From an uncultured Leptotrichia sp. (GTDB lineage: Bacteria; Fusobacteriota; Fusobacteriia; Fusobacteriales; Leptotrichiaceae), in contig CALEXX010000003.1 of the NCBI GenBank assembly GCA_937925095.1, forward strand, positions 1 to 64,000: a DNA stretch of 64,000 nucleotides, given 5' to 3'. Below, one piece after another: positions 1 through 7,879 of the stretch. Made by a program: the position numbers and the translations under genes. The notes beneath the pieces are model-generated. The model was given only the letters and a program-made list of their open reading frames with translations. It did not search any database and was not told the origin of the DNA. Numbering within the stretch: position 1 is the stretch's first letter; each line of letters begins with the position of its first letter.

Positions 1-257
1 CAACACCTTGACTTCTTTTGTCATTTACTTGTAGTGTAACCATTCCCTTTTTTATTTCATTTGTAGCATAATTTATTGGTATTATTAGATTTTTAAATGA
101 ATGTTGGGTACTTATAATCAATCTTAAAAATGTTGTAACTTCTTTTGGTAAATATAAAAAATTGTTCTGATTTGTCTTGTTATTAAAAATAAATTTACTT
201 TACTTATAAATAAAAAAGCTCAATATTCTCAACTTTCCTTTCTTTAATTAAACTCAT
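1..257 (-). pseudogene. Degenerate coding remnant at the left edge, unknown product
   Basis: On the minus strand an ATG at 257 follows a good Shine-Dalgarno (AAGGAG, 268-274) and an extended -10 (TGCTAAAAT, about 285-293). It reads MSLIKERKVENIELFYL and then stops. In the frame shifted by one base, translation resumes as a protein-like stretch running off the left end (fragments KTNQNNFLYLPKEVTTFLRL and KKGMVTLQVNDKRSQGV), but it has an in-frame TAA just before it. Promoter, ribosome site and two coding pieces in different frames suggest a frameshifted gene. I do not recognise the product. The gene continues beyond the window, so its full length is unknown. Two short unrelated open stretches remain possible. 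Confidence 0.4.
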
Positions 258-400
258 TTTTATAATTTCTCCTTATTTTTTTCTATTTTAGCACATTTAA
301 ATTAAAAATAAAATATAACTGATGAACTAGCTGATAAATTTGATTATAATATTTTACTACTACTTCCTAATTTTTACCTTCTCTTTTCCATATGATAATA

Positions 401-429
401 TTGCCTTTTCATGCTATTTATGTTATTAT
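401..429 (+). promoter_or_regulatory. Candidate sigma70-type promoter of the PASTA gene
   Basis: TTGCCT (401-406), a 17-bp spacer and TATTAT (424-429) lie about 37 bp upstream of the PASTA gene start. The rest of 258-400 is AT-rich and shows no gene. Confidence 0.45.
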
Positions 430-466
430 ATTTACAGTAACATAAAAAAATATTTGAGGTGCTGAA

Positions 467-1465
467 ATGGCTAAAAAATTTAAATTTAATATTATAAAAA
501 CTATAAAAACTTTTCTTGTGTTAGTTTGTTTATTTATACTTTCAACAGTAGGAAAAAATGTTTTTATAAGGCATTTTTTCAATGAAAGGCTTACTGTTAT
601 TCCTAACGTTGTAAATCTTAACGAAAAGGATGCTGTAAAATATTTGAAGGATGCAGGACTTAATGTTAAAGTAATTAATTCAAAAACTGAAAAAGTTCCA
701 CTTGATACAGTTTACATACAGTTTCCTTTACCTGGAAAAACTGTAAAGGTCAACCGTGCCATACAAATTTGGGTAAATAACGGCAAAGGGCAGGAAGTAC
801 CTAATATCATTGGATTGGAACTTCTTGAGGCACGTTCATTGCTGCAGGGGCAGAACATACAGATTGAAAGGATAGATTATCAGCCTTCCAATCAGAAGTA
901 CAACACTATATTAGGGGTTTATCCTAAACCTGGAACTACTCTTGAAATAAATCAGAAGATATCAATACTGGTTTCATCACAGAAAGTTGTTGATCCTTCT
1001 GTTATGCCTAACTTAATAGGACTGGATCTAAATGATGCGAAAGTATTACTGGCTCAAATTGGATTGGAATTGGGAGGAACTTCTAAGTCAAGCGATCCTA
1101 CTCTTCCTGTAAATACTATTATTTCAACATCGCCTGCACCAGGACAGAAAGTTACAAAAGGCCAAAAAATTTCTGTTGTTATAAATATGGGAACTCCAGT
1201 AAAATCTGACAAACCTTCAGTAGAGGAAATCATAAATCAGACTAACAACCAGATTGATGATAAACAGATTGACAATATAATTAACAATACTCTGGAAAAA
1301 ATTGATAAACGTAACAATGAAGATAAAGACAACCAGAAAAAGAATTCTAACCAGAATAATCAAAATAATCAGAACAACAGCAATAATAATTCGGATGATT
1401 CAAATGACAATAAAATATTTACAAAACCTAAAAAACGTGAAGTTGATCGTCCTGGCAATGATTAA
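467..1465 (+). CDS. Membrane-anchored PASTA-domain protein
   Basis: One N-terminal membrane segment (about residues 13-30) is followed by three PASTA repeats (about 40-108, 109-172 and 175-242). Each carries the typical 'P-N-(I/V)-x-G/N-L' opening and 'P-x-P-G' near the middle. The last 90 residues are a low-complexity Asn/Asp/Lys/Gln tail. PASTA domains bind peptidoglycan fragments or beta-lactams in kinases and penicillin-binding proteins. Here no kinase or transpeptidase domain is present. The gene sits directly upstream of rsgA and rpe, a place where many Firmicutes carry the PASTA kinase PrkC/StkP. The start follows a GAGGTG ribosome site. The role is probably periplasmic cell-wall binding; the partner is unknown. 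Confidence 0.8.
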   Translation: MAKKFKFNIIKTIKTFLVLVCLFILSTVGKNVFIRHFFNERLTVIPNVVNLNEKDAVKYLKDAGLNVKVINSKTEKVPLDTVYIQFPLPGKTVKVNRAIQIWVNNGKGQEVPNIIGLELLEARSLLQGQNIQIERIDYQPSNQKYNTILGVYPKPGTTLEINQKISILVSSQKVVDPSVMPNLIGLDLNDAKVLLAQIGLELGGTSKSSDPTLPVNTIISTSPAPGQKVTKGQKISVVINMGTPVKSDKPSVEEIINQTNNQIDDKQIDNIINNTLEKIDKRNNEDKDNQKKNSNQNNQNNQNNSNNNSDDSNDNKIFTKPKKREVDRPGND

Positions 1466-1505
1466 AATGTGGGTGGTTAGTAAAATATAATTGGGAGGAA
1501 TTTAT

Positions 1506-2396
1506 ATTAAAGGAAAAGTTATAAGAAAAATTAAAGGATTTTACTATGTTTCAGATGAGAGATACGATTATTTGAAGGAAGAAAATACTTATGAATGCAA
1601 GCTTAAGGGAACTCTAAAAGTAAAAAATAACAAAATGAACTGTATCATAGGTGATATTGTTGAATTTGATGAAAAGGAAAAAGTCATTACAGGAATTGAT
1701 GAAAGAAAAAATTTCCTATATCGTCCATTACTTGCCAACATTGATTTTATAGGTATTCTATTTTCCATAGTTTCTCCAGAATTTAATTTTAATGTATTTC
1801 AGAAAATGTTATTAAATGCTTCTTGGCAAAATATTCCGGCTATATTAATTATTTCAAAAATTGATTTAGTTGAAAAAAATACTTTAGATGAATTTTTAAA
1901 CAAAATAAAGGGAAATTTTGGGGAAGAATTTCCAGTTTTTCCTATTTCTACTGAAAAAAATATTGGTCTGACAGAATTAAAGGAATACATAGAAGGAAAA
2001 TCTGTTACGGTTTCGGGTCCAAGTGGAGTAGGTAAATCAACACTGATTAACTCCCTCATTGGAGAAGAAATTCTTACTACAAATGAAGTCAGCGAAAAGA
2101 CTTCAAGAGGACGTCACACTACGACAGAAAGCCGTTTTTTCAAAATAAATGCATCTACGTATATTATAGATACTCCAGGATTTACATCACTTGATTTTCC
2201 AAAACTGGATAACAAAAAAGAACTGGAAACACTCTTTCCTGAGTTTCTTAATCATATCCAGAATTGTAAATTCAGGGACTGCCTACACAATAATGAACCT
2301 CACTGTGGCATAAAGGCTGCTGTTGAAAATGGCGATATTCCTAAAATGAGATATGAGTTTTACTTAAACTCTCTGGAAAATATTTTTAAAAATTAG
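1506..2396 (+). CDS. rsgA: Ribosome small-subunit-dependent GTPase RsgA, probable ATT start
   Basis: Circularly permuted GTPase that acts in late maturation of the 30S ribosomal subunit. An N-terminal OB-fold is followed by G4 (ISKIDL, about 116-121), G1 (GPSGVGKS, about 171-178), G3 (DTPG, about 222-225) and a C-terminal zinc knuckle (C254, C259, H261, C267), numbered from the proposed start. No ATG/GTG/TTG is well placed. The TTG at 1491 lies inside or before the GGGAGGAA ribosome site (1493-1500). ATT at 1506 has about 6 nt spacing and gives an N-terminus (KGKVIRKIKGFYYV) that lines up with known RsgA starts. The gene lies 40 bp after the PASTA gene and likely shares its transcript. Confidence 0.9.
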   Translation: MKGKVIRKIKGFYYVSDERYDYLKEENTYECKLKGTLKVKNNKMNCIIGDIVEFDEKEKVITGIDERKNFLYRPLLANIDFIGILFSIVSPEFNFNVFQKMLLNASWQNIPAILIISKIDLVEKNTLDEFLNKIKGNFGEEFPVFPISTEKNIGLTELKEYIEGKSVTVSGPSGVGKSTLINSLIGEEILTTNEVSEKTSRGRHTTTESRFFKINASTYIIDTPGFTSLDFPKLDNKKELETLFPEFLNHIQNCKFRDCLHNNEPHCGIKAAVENGDIPKMRYEFYLNSLENIFKN

Positions 2397-2439
2397 ATAT
2401 TGAAGATTAAATAAAATTTATTTAGTAAAGGTGGTTTTT

Positions 2440-3075
2440 ATGGAAAAGAAAATTATTATAGCTCCTTCATTGCTTGCTGCAGACTTCAGTAATTTAAGGG
2501 AAGAAATATCAGAAGTGGAAAAACATGGTGCTGAATATTTGCATCTTGATGTTATGGATGGTAACTATGTTCCTAACATAAGTTTTGGAGCTCCTGTTAT
2601 TTCAGCAATAAGAAAACATAGCAATCTTGTTTTTGATGTGCATCTTATGGTTGAAAATCCTGATATGTACATAAAAGATATGGTTGATGCAGGTGCTGAC
2701 ATTATCACTGTTCACGCTGAAGCTACAAAACATCTTAATAGAACAGTGCAGTTAATTAAATCCTATGGAAAAAAAGTAGGAATTGCCCTAAATCCGTCTA
2801 CTCCTCTGGAAATGATAAAGTACGATCTGAAAAATATTGATATGGTACTTATTATGACAGTTAATCCTGGATTTGGAGGACAAAAATTTATAGAAGATAT
2901 GACAGAAAAAATTAAAGAATTACGTAATATTAATAAGGAGATAGATATTCAAGTAGACGGCGGAATAAATGCCGAAACTGCAAAAAAAGTAAAGGAAGCA
3001 GGGGCAAATATCCTTGTTGCCGGTTCTTATGTGTTTAGCGGAAACTATAAGGAAAAAATAGAATCTTTAAAATAA
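2440..3075 (+). CDS. rpe: Ribulose-phosphate 3-epimerase
   Basis: TIM-barrel enzyme that interconverts ribulose 5-phosphate and xylulose 5-phosphate in the non-oxidative pentose phosphate pathway. Diagnostic stretches are IIIAPSLLAADFSNL at the N-terminus, LHLDVMDGNYVPN (metal-binding His and Asp), FDVHLMV, MTVNPGFGGQ and QVDGGIN. The length of 211 residues is normal. ATG 2440 is preferred over GTG 2431 because the latter overlaps the AAAGGTGG ribosome site. It follows rsgA by about 40 bp, the usual rsgA-rpe pairing. Confidence 0.96.
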   Translation: MEKKIIIAPSLLAADFSNLREEISEVEKHGAEYLHLDVMDGNYVPNISFGAPVISAIRKHSNLVFDVHLMVENPDMYIKDMVDAGADIITVHAEATKHLNRTVQLIKSYGKKVGIALNPSTPLEMIKYDLKNIDMVLIMTVNPGFGGQKFIEDMTEKIKELRNINKEIDIQVDGGINAETAKKVKEAGANILVAGSYVFSGNYKEKIESLK

Positions 3076-3110
3076 TCGATATTAAAAATGAAGGAAAAGG
3101 AAGGTACATA

Positions 3111-3773
3111 ATGTATTTAGAAATCGAAGCATTGCTAGATGAATTTTATAAGACATATTATAAAATTGAGGAAATTAACTTGAATCAGGTTATAAAATGT
3201 CTTACTACTACTGAATTACACGTAATTGAAGCAATCGGGGAAGAATCTCTTACAATGAATGAGCTCGCTGATAAGCTGGGAATTACAATGGGAACAGCAT
3301 CTGTTGCAGTAAATAAACTGACAGATAAATATTTTATAGAACGTAACCGTTCTGAAAGTGACAGAAGAAAGGTTTTTGTACAGTTATCTAAAAAAGGACT
3401 TCTGGCTTACAAATATCATGGAAACTTTCATTCAAACATTCTTGAAAAAGTCACTTCAGAAATTCCTAAAGAAAAACTCAATACTTTTGTTGAAGTTTTC
3501 AAGATAATTGTAAATAACCTTAATAAAGTAAAAAAAGATATTCAGCCAGAATCCATACTGAGCTTTGAAAAGGGAGATATTGTTCAGGTGTCATCTTTTA
3601 AAGGGAGCCCCGCAATAAGAAAATATTTGAATGAAAAAGGAATTGTTATAAAATCCCTTATCAAAATACTTGATATTAACAAACACATTATTATGCTGCT
3701 TGTTGACGGAGATGAAAAAGTTATCAGTATTGATGATGCTTCTGATATAATGGTTACAAGAAATTATGTATAG
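3111..3773 (+). CDS. MarR-type regulator fused to a FeoA-like domain
   Basis: Residues about 1-140 form a MarR-like winged helix, with 'LTMNELADKLGITMGTASVAVNKLTDK' as the recognition region and 'RNRSESDRRKVFVQLSKKG' as the wing. Residues about 145-220 look like the small SH3-like FeoA domain: 'SFEKGDIVQVSSF', 'RKYLNEKGIVIKSLIKI', and an ending 'DDASDIMV' like the FeoA 'A..I.V' terminus. The combination resembles DtxR/MntR regulators, where a DNA-binding part is followed by a FeoA-like domain. A metal-responsive or iron-uptake role is therefore possible, but no metal ligands can be assigned by eye and no transporter gene is adjacent. It is cotranscribed after rpe and ends at a hairpin terminator. 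Confidence 0.72.
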   Translation: MYLEIEALLDEFYKTYYKIEEINLNQVIKCLTTTELHVIEAIGEESLTMNELADKLGITMGTASVAVNKLTDKYFIERNRSESDRRKVFVQLSKKGLLAYKYHGNFHSNILEKVTSEIPKEKLNTFVEVFKIIVNNLNKVKKDIQPESILSFEKGDIVQVSSFKGSPAIRKYLNEKGIVIKSLIKILDINKHIIMLLVDGDEKVISIDDASDIMVTRNYV

Positions 3774-3788
3774 TTAAATACATGCTTT

Positions 3789-3838
3789 AAATGGATAATA
3801 TTTTATATAATCTATGTAAGATTTTATCCATTTTTATT
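3789..3838 (+). terminator. Rho-independent terminator after the rsgA-rpe-marR operon
   Basis: AAATGGATAA (3789-3798) pairs with TTATCCATTT (3824-3833), followed by a T-rich tail. Confidence 0.75.
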
Positions 3839-3863
3839 TATTATTTGAAAGGAATTATAAGAT

Positions 3864-5471
3864 ATGATATATATTGACGGAATAGGATTATCTTTTTTAA
3901 TTAAGGAGATAAAGGAAAAAATAGTAAATTACAGACTAACTAAAATTTATCAGTATGACCGTTCCTCACTTTCTTTTTTCTTTGGTAAGAATAATCTTCT
4001 TTTTCAGGTTAAGGATAACTCCACAATTTTTTATTTAAAGGAAGAAAAGGATTTGAATACAGATTTTCAGTCAAAATTTCTTCTTTCCCTGAAAAAGCAT
4101 CTTCTTAATTCTATTCTTATAAATATTAGACAGGAAGGTTTTGACAGGATTGTATATTTTGATTTTGAAAAGCTTAATCAGTTTGGAGATGTTGAAAAGT
4201 TTACTCTTACTATGGAGCTAATGGGAAAGGCAAGTAATATATTTCTGACATCCTCAGATGATGAAAAAATTATTTCAGCCCTCTATTTTTCTTCCATAGA
4301 TGAAGGAAATAGAATTATAATGACTGGGGCAAGATATACTCTTCCATTTGAGGAGAAAAAAATCTCACCTGTATATTTGGACGAAGATAATTTCCCATTT
4401 GAATCTCCACAGGATTTTATCCAGAAAGTCGAAGGAATAGGAAAAGTTTTTGCCACACAATGTTATAACAATTATGAAATTTATAAAAAATATATCACAA
4501 CCTATGTTTCACTTCTTCATGAAGCTGAAATTAGAGGAAAATCACAAAAAATACTTACTTATAACTATTTTTCCGAATACGAGGATAAAGTTACTGAAAC
4601 AAAGGAATTTTCAACATTAAATGAAGGATTAAACGAATATTTCAGAACAACAATTACATCTAACGTAATTAATGAAAAGAAAAAGGAACTTGTAAAATAT
4701 GTGGATACTCAAATAAAAAAATTTGAAAAAATACTTAAAAATATAGATATTGATCTAAAAAAGAACGGAAATTATGAAAATTATAAAAATACAGGAGATA
4801 TATTAGCTGCAAACATGCATTTACTTAAGCATGGTATGGATAAAATAACAGTTTTTGATTTTTACAATAACTGTGATATTACTATTTCCCTTGATCCGCT
4901 ACTATCTCCAAATGACAATCTAAATTTTTACTATAACAGATATAATAAAGGAAAAAGAACTGAAACTGCTCTTAATGCAAGACTTCTGGATATAAAAAAT
5001 GAAATAAAATATTTTGAAGAGGTAAAACTTTTTATTGAAAAGGAAACTGACTTTGTCGGTATTGAAGAAATAGAAAATGAGCTGAAATTCAGTGGTAAAA
5101 AGAAAATTAAACTTAATAAAGCAAAAAAGAGGGAGCTACTTTCTTTTGGATATAACGGCTTTAAAATATTTGTTGGAAGAAATAATAAGGAAAATGAGGA
5201 AATAACCTTTAACAGAGGTACTTCAAGAGATATATGGCTACACGTGAAGGATATTCCGGGAAGTCATGTCCTTATCATAAGGGAACAGAAGGAAGTTGAT
5301 GATGATACTCTTCTCTATGCGGCTAAACTTGCAGGAGAATTTTCAAAAGCCAGCAAAGGAGACAAAGTAACTGTAGACTACTGCGAAAAAAAATTCGTTA
5401 AAAAAATAAAAAATTCAAAACCTGGAAATGTAACATACACTAATTTCAAGGCTTTAACAATTACAGTTTAA
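3864..5471 (+). CDS. rqcH: NFACT-family ribosome quality control protein (RqcH/Rqc2 homologue)
   Basis: The length of 535 residues and the layout match the NFACT family, formerly called fibronectin-binding protein A-like. An NFACT-N domain ('MELMGKASNIFL') is followed by a charged helical/coiled-coil middle (about 270-420) and an NFACT-R (DUF814) domain near the C-terminus ('SRDIWLHVKDIPGSHVLI', 'AGEFSKASKGDKVTVDY', 'KPGNVTYTNF'). Bacterial RqcH binds split 50S subunits carrying peptidyl-tRNA and adds C-terminal alanine tails to stalled chains. Function in this organism is inferred from the family. A ribosome site (AAAGGAA) precedes the ATG. It stands alone between two terminator/promoter regions. 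Confidence 0.9.
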   Translation: MIYIDGIGLSFLIKEIKEKIVNYRLTKIYQYDRSSLSFFFGKNNLLFQVKDNSTIFYLKEEKDLNTDFQSKFLLSLKKHLLNSILINIRQEGFDRIVYFDFEKLNQFGDVEKFTLTMELMGKASNIFLTSSDDEKIISALYFSSIDEGNRIIMTGARYTLPFEEKKISPVYLDEDNFPFESPQDFIQKVEGIGKVFATQCYNNYEIYKKYITTYVSLLHEAEIRGKSQKILTYNYFSEYEDKVTETKEFSTLNEGLNEYFRTTITSNVINEKKKELVKYVDTQIKKFEKILKNIDIDLKKNGNYENYKNTGDILAANMHLLKHGMDKITVFDFYNNCDITISLDPLLSPNDNLNFYYNRYNKGKRTETALNARLLDIKNEIKYFEEVKLFIEKETDFVGIEEIENELKFSGKKKIKLNKAKKRELLSFGYNGFKIFVGRNNKENEEITFNRGTSRDIWLHVKDIPGSHVLIIREQKEVDDDTLLYAAKLAGEFSKASKGDKVTVDYCEKKFVKKIKNSKPGNVTYTNFKALTITV

Positions 5472-5529
5472 AATATAAATTTTAAATAACAAATGTTATG
5501 ATTTTTAAGGAATACTATTTAATATTTTA

Positions 5530-5558
5530 TTGACAAATACCCAAAACTATTGTAAAAT
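5530..5558 (+). promoter_or_regulatory. Strong sigma70-type promoter of ptsH
   Basis: TTGACA (5530-5535), exactly 17 bp, then TAAAAT (5553-5558). An AGGAGG ribosome site stands just before the ptsH start. Confidence 0.8.
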
Positions 5559-5592
5559 TAAGTAACATAAATATTTTTAGGAGGATATATAA

Positions 5593-5853
5593 ATGGCAAG
5601 TAAAACAGTTGTTATGACAAACCCTACAGGATTACATACAAGACCAGGTGGTGTGTTTGTAGCTAAGGCGAAAGAATTCGAAAGTGATGTTTTCGTTGAA
5701 AATGAAGGAAAAAAAGTAAACGGTAAGTCATTGCTAAAATTATTATCAATTGGAATCAAAAATGGTTCTGAAATAACTGTTCACGCAGAAGGGGCTGACG
5801 CTGAACAAGCAGTTGAAGTTTTAGGAGAATTATTAGCAACTATTAGAGACTAA
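5593..5853 (+). CDS. ptsH: Phosphocarrier protein HPr
   Basis: Cytoplasmic phosphocarrier of the sugar phosphotransferase system. It takes phosphate from enzyme I to EIIA domains such as that of the fructose transporter at 57.7-59.7 kb. His15 lies in the active-site motif 'NPTGLHTRPGG', and Ser46 in 'VNGKSLLKLLSIG' is the position phosphorylated by HPr kinase in Firmicutes. The length of 86 residues is typical. It is monocistronic, with its own near-consensus promoter and terminator; enzyme I (ptsI) is not adjacent, unlike in many genomes. Confidence 0.97.
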   Translation: MASKTVVMTNPTGLHTRPGGVFVAKAKEFESDVFVENEGKKVNGKSLLKLLSIGIKNGSEITVHAEGADAEQAVEVLGELLATIRD

Positions 5854-5883
5854 TTTATACTGTTGAATATTTTCAGATGGAAG

Positions 5884-5922
5884 GAGATAGTTTAAAACAT
5901 TTGTTTTAACTATCTTCTTTTT
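5884..5922 (+). terminator. Terminator of ptsH
   Basis: AGATAGTTTAAAAC pairs, with one bulge, with GTTTTAACTATCT, followed by TTCTTTTT. Confidence 0.8.
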
Positions 5923-5938
5923 AATAATATCAATATAA

Positions 5939-6012
5939 AAAACTGTCTCTGGAGAAAATACGAATAACTCATAAAAATAGTTTTTCACTTTTCCCGGGAC
6001 AGTTTCTTTTTA
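5939..6012 (-). terminator. Terminator of pyrG, possibly bidirectional
   Basis: AAACTGTCTCTGG (about 5939-5953) pairs imperfectly with CCCGGGACAGTTT (about 5992-6005). T-rich tracts on both strands suit termination from either side between the convergent ptsH and pyrG genes. Confidence 0.65.
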
Positions 6013-6036
6013 TACTTATTGTTTACAATTTAACTT

Positions 6037-7650
6037 CTATTTTTCTTTTCTTTTTTTCAATGCCGCTTTTACCCATCCTGTAAATAATGGATGCGGTTTT
6101 ATTGGTCTGCTTTTAAATTCAGGATGATATTGGCAAGCTATGAAGTAAGGATGATCTTTTATTTCAACAACTTCCACATAATTTCCGTCAGGTGAAAGTC
6201 CTACTATATCCATTCCGGCTTTTTCAAATTCTTCCTTATATTTATTGTTAAACTCATATCTATGTCTATGTCTTTCATTTATAGATGTTTTACCATAAAC
6301 TCTTGCCGCATGGCTGTCATCTTTTAAAATACATGGATAAGATCCAAGTCTCATTGTTCCACCTAAATATTCAAGCCCTTCCTGTTCCTCCATAAGACTG
6401 ATTATTGGATATTTTGTATCGCTATCAAATTCAGTTGAAGTTGCCCCTTCATATCCAAGGACATTTCTCGCAAATTCTACACATGCCATCTGCATTCCAA
6501 GACATATTCCAAAGAATGGTATTTTATTTTTTCTTGCAAACTCTATTGCAGCTATTTTCCCTTCTATTCCTCTGTCTCCAAATCCACCTGGAACAAGTAT
6601 TCCATCATAATTTGCAAGTTTTTCTATTTCAAACTCTCCAGCTTTCAGATAATCAATTTCAACCTTTGTATCAAGATTAAATCCGGCATGTTCAATTGAT
6701 TCAGTTATACTTATATATGCATCCTTCAATTCTACATATTTTCCTACTACTGCTACTTTTACAAGTTTCTTAGGATGTTTAAATTTTTCCACCATCTTAT
6801 TCCATTCAATAAGTGCAGGTTTTTTATTTTCTATTTTAAAATGTTTACAGATTACATCTGCAAGTCCAAGTCTTTCCATAGTTAAAGGTATTTCATACAG
6901 AGTTTCTGCATCAAGGGATTCTATTACAGCTTCTTCATCTATATCACAGAATATTGATATTTTCTTTTTAATATTCTGATCTACAGGATGTTCACTTCTT
7001 ACTATAATCACATCTGGAGAAATTCCAAGTCCCTGAAGCATTTTAACACTGTGCTGTGTAGGTTTTGTCTTTAATTCTCCTGCAGCTTTCAGATAAGGTA
7101 ATAAAGTTACGTGAATATAGGCTATATTTTCCCTTCCCACTTCCCTTTTCAGCTGTCTTATTGCTTCTATAAAAGGATCACTTTCTATATCCCCTATAGT
7201 TCCTCCTATTTCTGTAATAACTATGTCAGACTGGCTTTCTTCCGCAGCTTTCATAATATTATACTTAATTTCATCTGTTACATGAGGTACTGTCTGAACT
7301 GTCCCACCTAAAAATTCACCTTTTCTTTCTTTAGAAATTATTTTTGACATAATTTTCCCGGTAGTAAGGTTATTATATCTAGTAAGATCTTCATTTATAA
7401 ATCTTTCATAATGTCCTAAATCCAAATCAGTTTCAGCACCATCTTCAGTTACAAATACTTCTCCATGCTGGTAAGGGCTCATTGTTCCAGGATCAACGTT
7501 TATATAAGGATCAAATTTCTGTATAGTTACCTTGTATCCTCTTTCTTTTAAAAGTCTTCCTAATGAAGAAGCTACTATTCCTTTTCCTAACGAAGAAACT
7601 ACACCTCCTGTGACAAAAATATATTTTGTCCCGTCAATTTTCGTTCTCAT
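6037..7650 (-). CDS. pyrG: CTP synthase
   Basis: Makes CTP from UTP, ATP and glutamine, the last step of pyrimidine nucleotide synthesis. The N-terminal amidoligase domain opens 'KYIFVTGGVVSSLGKGI' (P-loop) and includes 'DPYINVDPGTMSPYQHGEV'. The C-terminal class I glutamine amidotransferase domain has nucleophile Cys in 'FFGICLGMQ' and the His/Glu pair in 'CQYHPEFKSRP'. The ATG at 7650 (MRTKIDG) is chosen because AGGAGGA directly precedes it; an upstream in-frame ATG at 7689 would translate through that ribosome site. From 7650 it has 537 residues, normal for the family. It is monocistronic. Confidence 0.97.
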   Translation of the reverse strand: MRTKIDGTKYIFVTGGVVSSLGKGIVASSLGRLLKERGYKVTIQKFDPYINVDPGTMSPYQHGEVFVTEDGAETDLDLGHYERFINEDLTRYNNLTTGKIMSKIISKERKGEFLGGTVQTVPHVTDEIKYNIMKAAEESQSDIVITEIGGTIGDIESDPFIEAIRQLKREVGRENIAYIHVTLLPYLKAAGELKTKPTQHSVKMLQGLGISPDVIIVRSEHPVDQNIKKKISIFCDIDEEAVIESLDAETLYEIPLTMERLGLADVICKHFKIENKKPALIEWNKMVEKFKHPKKLVKVAVVGKYVELKDAYISITESIEHAGFNLDTKVEIDYLKAGEFEIEKLANYDGILVPGGFGDRGIEGKIAAIEFARKNKIPFFGICLGMQMACVEFARNVLGYEGATSTEFDSDTKYPIISLMEEQEGLEYLGGTMRLGSYPCILKDDSHAARVYGKTSINERHRHRYEFNNKYKEEFEKAGMDIVGLSPDGNYVEVVEIKDHPYFIACQYHPEFKSRPIKPHPLFTGWVKAALKKRKEK

Positions 7651-7759
7651 TTTTCCTCCTGAATATATTTTAAATTTATTATTTATCACGAATTGTTTTT
7701 TATCTGTAATATCTTTTAATATAAGGATTTTACTGCTATGATATCATTTTAAATAAAAA

Positions 7760-7783
7760 AGATGAAAAAAAAAATTTTCATCT
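7760..7783 (-). terminator. Probable terminator of fba
   Basis: Read on the minus strand, AGATGAAAA and TTTTCATCT form a hairpin followed by a run of T. Confidence 0.6.
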
Positions 7784-7814
7784 GTCATGTAACAATTTAC
7801 TTTAGTTATTCATC

Positions 7815-7847
7815 GTTCTAAGTCGGTCATAACAACCGACTTAGAAC
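7815..7847. repeat. Perfect 13-bp inverted repeat downstream of fba
   Basis: GTTCTAAGTCGGT (7815-7827), a 7-nt loop, and its exact reverse complement ACCGACTTAGAAC (7835-7847). It lies in the fba 3' region, about 32 bp past the stop. It lacks a T tract on the minus strand, so it may stabilise the fba mRNA rather than terminate it. On the plus strand it is followed by TTAATTTTTATTTT. Confidence 0.75.
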
Positions 7848-7879
7848 TTAATTTTTATTTTAAAGGTCAATCAAATTGA

